DNA of 64,000 bases from Cristatella mucedo (lineage: Eukaryota; Bryozoa; Phylactolaemata; Cristatellidae), in assembly GCA_009760855.2 (NCBI GenBank), contig WPIO01000006.1, positions 8,427,001 to 8,491,000 of the forward strand. Reading direction: 5' to 3'. A program made the translations under genes and the position numbers. Position 1 is the stretch's first letter. Every line of letters begins with the position of its first letter. The notes under the pieces are model-generated. The model saw only the letters and a list, made by a program, of their open reading frames with translations, was not told where the DNA came from and did no database searches. Shown piece after piece: positions 58,307 through 64,000 of this stretch.

Positions 58307-58500
58307 GAAAGTCGTCCCTGCCGGGTCGTCTTCCTCGGCTGACCTGAGTGTAGTCTACTTGCCATACCTCCTTGCATTGTATGCTTATTAAGATTGTGGA
58401 TCACCACTCTAGGGCTGATTTTAAGAGTCTGTGCCACTTCTCGGTCGCTTAGGCGTATTTCAAGCCAGGCATGCAGCCGTCCTTTCGTGGTGCTGCTAAG
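58300..58500 (-). mobile_element. Tc1-like transposase N-terminus (DNA-binding part)
   Basis: On the minus strand an open stretch reads TTKGRLHAWLEIRLSDREVA, QTLKISPRVVIHNLNKHTMQ and GGMASRLHSGQPRKTTRQGR. This is the bipartite helix-turn-helix of Tc1/mariner transposases, including the GRPRK-like AT-hook motif as GQPRK. The catalytic DDE domain is absent downstream. It is a relic in intron 1 of the FN3 gene, just after the signal-peptide exon. Confidence 0.72.
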
Positions 58501-58686
58501 AGGTGACCTCCCAAGGATCGTGAACTAAGAGAGAAAAAAGGACGTAGCTGGCGGTACTTCGGTTAGTAGGGAAGCCCCTTCCCTTCATGCTCACAGGGAC
58601 TTCATAGACATAAGAGAGCTTGGATAGAGCAAAATGCTGAAAAAAATTGTGAAATAGTCGGTCCTTAGAAACCCTCGTGTATGTAC

Positions 58687-58753
58687 CCAAAATCCATAGC
58701 AACAGCAAGCCGAAACAACAAACATAAGACAGTCTGCCAGTAAGCATTAACAT
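58687..58753 (-). CDS. Signal-peptide exon, probable start of the FN3 gene
   Basis: The ATG at 58753 opens MLMLTGRLSYVC followed by the hydrophobic core CFGLLLLWIL, a typical signal peptide of about 22 residues. A G|GTACAT donor gives phase 1, exactly the phase required by the FN3 exon at 56789 (joined codon G|GT, Gly). Reading on past the donor stays open for about 60 codons, so the donor choice rests on the phase match and signal cleavage site, not on a stop. The donor is not a strong consensus. An alternative is that the gene starts further right and this is chance. Confidence 0.5.
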
Positions 58754-58937
58754 GCAAACAACTGCCGTGCTATCTGACTAACAACTAAGCAAAAAAACAG
58801 CTTGCCCACAGCAATTCAGCTGCTTTTGCCTACCGAATTTGGGTGAGGGATTACCTGCTGTGAGCCCCAAGTAAGAACATTGCAAACTACACACAAGAGT
58901 TGCCTAAAATCAATAATAAATACTAGGGGATTCAACA

Positions 58938-59100
58938 GCCTCTTTTATATAGCGACAGAAAAGACTTTACCGCTATCACCACCACTTGCAATGGCAATAA
59001 AGGATCGCCCACCGCAGGATTCAAACCCACGACCTCGGGACCAAGGTCGCGGAAAACCAACCGCCTTAACCTAGTGTGCCATCATGCCTACTGTGGCACA
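58938..59100 (-). mobile_element. SINE family 2
   Basis: On the minus strand an A-box-like TGGCACACTAGGTTAAGGCG and B box GTCGTGGGTTTGAATCCTG lead to GGTGGGCGATCCTTTATTGC, GCAAGTGGTGGTGATAGCGG and TGTCGCTATATAAAAG. It is colinear with the pair at 8.4-9.2 kb and has a better-preserved tRNA-like head. Confidence 0.78.
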
Positions 59101-59561
59101 CGCCCTGCGACCTAGCATTTGACTTACCGCTTGAAAATTATTCGCGAGACAAATGAGAGATGATTCTTATAACACTTCGGCACTCCAACCCACCGAAAAT
59201 CTGACAAAAATCAGCTGCACAAAGATTCAACTTGGATTGCACATCGCACACAGCTGTTGTTCAAGTGTACCAACCCAATTTTGCGCCATTGTGAGTGCTT
59301 TCTCATGCAATCCACTGCAATCGATTGAGGTGGATATCGGTAAATTATGGTATTGGTCACGGCCACTGCCAGTCGATTGCAGTAATTAGAACTCAAGCAA
59401 TGGAGCAAAATTGTGTGTGTATAGAACCAAAGTTTAGTGTAATACGCAATCAAAGTCAGACCTTTGCACAGCCGATTAATGGGTGATTTGCAGTAGATCA
59501 CAGCATCTTTGCAGCCATTTTTTTATATAAAAACGCAAGAGAAAAGCAAAGGCTGGCTGAT

Positions 59562-59690
59562 TTAACAGCTTCGTTTATACAACAGCAGATGAGCCTCGAT
59601 GGCTACCACTACCTATTTGCAGACAGCAATAAGGGATTGCCCACTTTATGACTCAAATCCATGACCTAGTTCGTGAAGCGCAATGGTCTG
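59562..59690 (-). mobile_element. SINE family 2, decayed copy
   Basis: Matching blocks in the same order as the intact copies (minus strand: GTGGGCAATCCCTTATTGCT, GTAGTGGTAGCCATCGAGGC, TGTATAAACGAAGCTG) show an old copy with many substitutions. The B box is damaged. Confidence 0.55.
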
Positions 59691-60499
59691 AAATTTAGTT
59701 GTACATTATAACGACTGCATACTACAATATTCAAACAAAATTCGAGCTTTACCTTGCCGGTTTCTGGTCAATTTTCACTAAATTAAAAAAAGGATTGCAG
59801 TAACTCGTTGTACCCATTTACTTATGTGCAAACAAAAGTAACAACAGCCCGATTGGTGAACTGAGTTCCTTCAGCTAACTGCTATTAGTTGTCAGCTCAA
59901 TCCATCTAGCACGGTCGGTGGACGATTACTTTCATTCAATGCTCCTCGTGAGATTGCTGATCTAGTTTCCTGCCCAGCCCCCTCCATATGAGGCAATAAA
60001 TGTTGGGTAGATACAACGTCTTTTGACATGTTAGAGGTGCCAGATACTAACCTAAATTTATTAGTGCTCGGTTAGATGCATAATAATACTTTCAGGCTCC
60101 TTGACCTACTAAACAAGTGGTTGCTCTTTGTACCTACTCTAATTCCTTCTAGCACTTTTGCACGAAGTGCAACTGCCTCACCCTGGTGCTACAATTGATC
60201 TGGAATGCTCTACCACCCATGCTCATGCCTCAAACTGATCAATAATAGCCGGTCCTGAAAGTGGAACTTCAATGCTCTTACTGCCAATGTCAAATACCAC
60301 GCTTCCATCTAACAAATTTGTTTCCCTTCTGAGCTACTTGCTGCCAGACGGCAGTAGAAAAAACCGTATAGTGAAGATCAACAGATGTCAGGAACACTAC
60401 GGGCTGTCACAGCTATGCCCTTTTAGATTAAGCTGTGCTAGAAAAGAATAAACACAATCGAGCTCACACAAATTAATTGATCAGCCCCATGTACAGTTA
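59691..60499. other. No supported gene
   Basis: I recognise no gene, tRNA or repeat. Short open stretches have no motif support. Confidence 0.4.
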
Positions 60500-60870
60500 A
60501 TGCTCTTAGACGGGTCGTGTGCCTGCATCATTCAAAGAGGCTGCCGTTAGGCTAGTCATAAAGAACTCAGCACTAGACTCCAGAGTATGGGATACAATAC
60601 CCCTCCCCCAGTTTTTCTATCGACATTGATATCAAAGATACCGCAAGGAGGAGTGGCATACCAGCTAAACTTATTCTCAAAACTCAAATGTAGCAAGTTT
60701 CATTAAGGTTTGCTCCACTGAATCAGCATTGTTGTATTTAACAATCTTCTCAGGAATGCTGACTTGCTTAGAGTTGCTCAGTCAGTCCTGTTGCATTTGA
60801 AAATATTGATCACCGAGCCTTCTTTAGTATCTCTAACTCTCTTACACAACAACTTTGCTTCTGCGGTCAG
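60500..60870 (+). mobile_element. L2-like RT fragment, strongly decayed
   Basis: Plus-strand codons read FKEAAVRLVIKNSALDSRV, then in shifted frames FNNLLRNADLLRVAQSVLLH. These correspond in order to the RT segments FKKAVVTPLLKKPTLD and YKDLLRNADVGRVSLLVLLD of the 1.5-4.2 kb copy. Neither the catalytic region nor a 3' tail is present. Confidence 0.6.
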
Positions 60871-61329
60871 AACTATATTTTGAAATTATACGGCTGTGCT
60901 GTTTTGCATGGTGTGGATGACTGGCTCCCACATATAGCATGCATTATAGTGCTACCAAAATTAGTGAGAAGCAGGCAAAAATATAACCCTATAGAGAAGT
61001 ATCAGTACAATTTCGACAGTAAAGATGCCTTGAACGAATATTTTAATGTATGCTATCGTTGAGTAAAAAAGTATAGACCCTTTATCAAGACGAGAGGAAA
61101 TTAGCAGTCCGTAAAAACATCAGTTAGGACGCGCGTGGCCTCAATCGCATACTTCGGAATGCAAGTAGATGATCAGGACAAGACTTGGGCACCTGATTTC
61201 ATATGGAGACACTGAAAGAGAACTCTGGAAGCTAAGGAGAACACCTCGTTGCTAGATGGAATTTCTGTCAAGATATATGGTAATGTGTGAAAGGGTGAAC
61301 TATCACTTTTTAATTTATATAATTTAAAC

Positions 61330-62050
61330 AGAAAGATCCCAACGATCTGATCGACCTTGGTCCTGCCAAGTCCACTGCTGAACTACTGACATCGATGTTC
61401 ACGGAATGAAATTTGTCGGATTACAGTGTGAGGCTAACAGATCAGAGAAAGCCATCCAAGAGCCTCTAAGTCATGCAGCTTCCTAAGGTGTACTTGGAGG
61501 ATTACATCCAGTGTCAAGATGCTGCTAAGTGCCTTGAAGTATGGTGACTATGGCTGGTCGGTCATCGGAAGAAGCTATACAATGGTGTCGTTCCTGGTGG
61601 GTCTCGACTGTGGATTTACAATGGCTCCTTGTTTTCTTTGTCTATGGAACAGCCGGGACAATAAAGTCGAACTGCCACAAAAGATACTGGCCACAGGCGA
61701 TCGAGTTTTCTATGGGGAAGAATAAAACCAAGTGGCACCTGCTGGTAGGCCCTCGGAAGGACCTGAATGTGCTGAAGCCACCACTACTGTGCATCAAGTT
61801 AGGCCTCATCGAGCAATTTGCCACGGCTCTAAACAATGAGTCAGCAGCTTTTTAAGTACCTCCAAAATGCCTGCACACGGCTGTCTGAGAAAAGGGTCAA
61901 AGCATCTTTGCTAGCATCTTAGCCGGACCGCAGATCGAGAAAAACACAAAGTGCACAGAATTTGCCATACAGCTGATCAGAATTGAGAAAACAGAAAACC
62001 TCGAAAAAACTATCTCCGCATGTCTTTATGCAAATGCCAGGGAAGATCTT
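61330..62050 (+). pseudogene. Frameshifted relic of an unnamed protein-coding element
   Basis: Plus-strand pieces in successive frames read NDLIDLGPAKSTAELLTSMF (61340-61400), VGLDCGFTMAPCFLCLWNS (about 61590-61650), KWHLLVGPRKDLNVLKPPLL and CIKLGLIEQFATALNNESAA (61725-61850), then ILAGPQIEKNTKCTEFA (about 61917). The order and motifs (PPL-IKLGL, CFLC-W-S, GPQI) remind me of an uncharacterised protein family, often annotated as hypothetical, that recurs in many copies in invertebrate genomes. I cannot name it or assign a reaction. Several stops and frameshifts make this copy dead. Confidence 0.5.
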
Positions 62051-62376
62051 CCTGATTATTCTCATTTCTGCTTAGCCGGGGCTTACTTTTGAGTGTTTAT
62101 ATTGCGAGTGTCTTGAAAAATCATGCTATAGCTTATTTTCCGGTACGGTCTTAGTTTTGAGGAAATAAGGTAAAACGTTTGCACATCAACAAATTCGATG
62201 CACTAATCAACGAGGCAAAGAGGTTTGTATTTTGAACCGAATAACAACTATTAGTTTGCTAGAACTTGCACTATCCCTTACCAGCAATCTGACGGTCAAG
62301 AAGTAGACCGTCTGCTGCTTTGCAGAAGCAGGCCAAAACACTATGGTCCCGTAAGCCAAAGCCCCTTGACAATATA

Positions 62377-62560
62377 ATAATAATAATAATAATAATGCAC
62401 TTGATAAAGCGCCCTTAGAGAACTCAATCTCTCTCTAGGCGCTTTACATTTGCTGCAAGGGAAATGCAATTGAATGGTGAGTAATATCATGCTTGATAAG
62501 CAAACAACATGAATAACATGGTTAGGGGTGACAAGCACAGGGTCAGCATGCATATGTGGT
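62377..62560 (-). mobile_element. L2 3' UTR fragment
   Basis: On the minus strand CATGCTGACCCTGTGCTTGT, the AGAGAGAGATTGAGTTCTCT region and an (ATT)n tail at 62377-62397. An open frame extends through it to 62931, but its N-terminal part matches nothing and its end is simply the translated tail. Confidence 0.8.
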
Positions 62561-63704
62561 ATATCAATTAATGGGGGAGCCAGTGAAGCCTGCTGTTCAT
62601 GACTCATCCCCCAACTTCTGCAGTCTGTCTGCAGCTTAAGTGGCAGTGAGTGACTGAGCCGGCAGAACTGAACGGACCTTCCAACAAAGACGTGGCCGGC
62701 ACTGAATCGAATCAGGATCAACCAGTGCAGGCAGGCAGGCCAAGCTGCTCTGCTCTGCAATTGGCATATGACGGATAGTCGTGCCAGTGGGTTGTGACGA
62801 CGGACCAACCCTAAGTAGGGCAAATCGACAAATGACAAAATTTGAGATGGAACTTTCCCTTGACCTATTGTATAATTGCTACAATGCCATATTTTAATAT
62901 ACCGTTGACCTACACCCATATGTGTACACATACGATAAACTATTTATGCATATATACTGGACTGAACACGTGAAAAATCACGGAACATGCCAGCTTTGCA
63001 ATGAGGCATGAGCATGCAGCAATGCAGGCATGAGTGCCCACGGACTTAGCTGGTGAGCCTGCCCCACTGACTGCCAAGCTTCGAGCTTTTAGTTACACGA
63101 GCAAAATCGGCATTGAAGGAAAGATAATAACGTATTTCAAAATATATATTTAATTATATTTTTCAAAGATAAATTTAATTTCATAAAATGTATACGTCCA
63201 TGCGTGTAGCAAAGAAGCACTGAGTCACATTGATGTGCTAACCATCTTAAAATGTAAAGTAACTAACAGTTAAGAATATTTATGCATGGCTATTGCTTAG
63301 CAAAGAGAGGCAAAGCACGACATCTGATTATCGTGATCACTCTGGCAGCTTTCCAATACGCCAGCCCAGCTGGTCCAATAAGAAGCTGGGAAGGACCAGT
63401 CACCAATTAGGGCGACAGCATACCAGGTTGCAGTAGCGCAGAGCAAGCTGCTGGAATACAATTGCCACCCTTTAAAAAACCTTTTAAATTATTAGTCTTG
63501 TAAAGTTATAGCCTTTTAACGTTCAATCTCAACTACAAGAGTGCATGTTGCAGCGACATGTGCAAATTAGAAAATTATCTTCCCAGTTGGCACTTTTCAT
63601 TGATGTACTATTGTAGTAGTGCTATAAATGTACCATAATGGCCTCAGTGTAAATGAGACATCGGTGACTGCCAGACTTATATCACACAAGTATACAATAT
63701 TAAT
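62561..63704. other. No supported gene
   Basis: An AT-rich zone (63130-63200) and otherwise unremarkable sequence. I find no exon with splice borders and no known repeat. Confidence 0.4.
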
Positions 63705-64000
63705 AATAAGACCTTTGTGAAGGGCCTTCAGACAAATAGATCTTTTTCAAGGTACTTTACATTTCCTGTAAAGGAAGCATTTCAATGTGGTTAGTGATTG
63801 CATGCCCAATGACACCACCAATAGGTACACAGTAGACAATTCATATGGACCCGGCAAATGCTTCAAGTAAGACGTGCCTTTTAGCTTCTTTTTAAACATC
63901 ATCCAGTCACAGGATGCCTTGACGTCAGCCGGGAGTGAATTACAGGCTATGGGAGAACACGAACTAAAGAAAGGCACGGTCTCCAAAGGATTTGAAGTTG
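63705..64000 (-). mobile_element. L2-like element, 3' end, continues beyond window
   Basis: On the minus strand the RT C-terminus (SFGDRAF-like start at the window edge, then NSLPADVKASCDWMMFKKKL) is followed by a 3' UTR with GGAAATGTAAAGTACCTTGA and a short ATTATTA tail near 63705. It is a diverged relative of the other L2 copies. Its 5' part lies outside the window. Confidence 0.72.

Noticed and set aside
62341-62931. 196-codon minus-strand open frame
   Set aside because: Its C-terminus is the translated L2 3' UTR and (ATT)n tail (poly-Tyr), and the rest has no recognisable domain.

Overview
The window looks like animal (metazoan) nuclear DNA, probably from an aquatic invertebrate; I cannot name the species. 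The evidence is spliced exons with GT/AG borders, non-LTR retrotransposons of L2/CR1 type with (ATT)n tails, tRNA-derived SINEs, candidate solo LTRs, a Tc1-like transposase fragment, CA microsatellites and very low coding density. I see no prokaryotic gene organisation.

Most of the window is one minus-strand gene for a secreted or membrane-anchored protein built from fibronectin type III (FN3) domains. In my model it starts with a signal-peptide exon at 58753-58687, followed by 17 single-exon FN3 domains (56789 down to 4915) and one FN3 domain split over two exons (1376-1205 and 1046-910). It then runs off the left edge. The junctions between FN3 domains are all phase 1, each single-exon domain is a multiple of three, and the junction codons never make a stop. 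The modelled part is about 1,730 residues. Most domains carry four conserved cysteines, unusual for FN3, and about five N-glycosylation sequons each. The left edge may also hold a plus-strand FN3-like exon.

The gene has grown by tandem exon amplification, visible at three ages. (1) 35033-50875 holds head-to-tail units of 2.1-2.3 kb, each with one 93-codon FN3 exon. The five units from 39297 to 50875 are nearly identical, and many of their differences are homopolymer lengths. (2) 9.5-23.4 kb is an older array of a three-exon module, A-B-C. Exon A survives in every copy, B has decayed in every copy, and C is cut at the same point by a CR1-like 3' tail in four copies and intact only in the last, at 5.0 kb. 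(3) 28-31 kb and 51-53.7 kb hold diverged units, at least one of which has lost its exon.

Mobile elements fill the introns: an L2-like element with endonuclease and RT (1.5-4.2 kb), two young L2 insertions with target-site duplications (6350-7274, 16676-17438), a degenerate L2 with a nested SINE (17.8-19.7 kb), a second CR1/L2-like family, two SINE families, and two candidate solo LTRs (15541-16268, 27450-27898). Upstream of the gene (58.8-64 kb) I see only SINEs, L2 fragments and the decayed relic of an unnamed protein-coding element.
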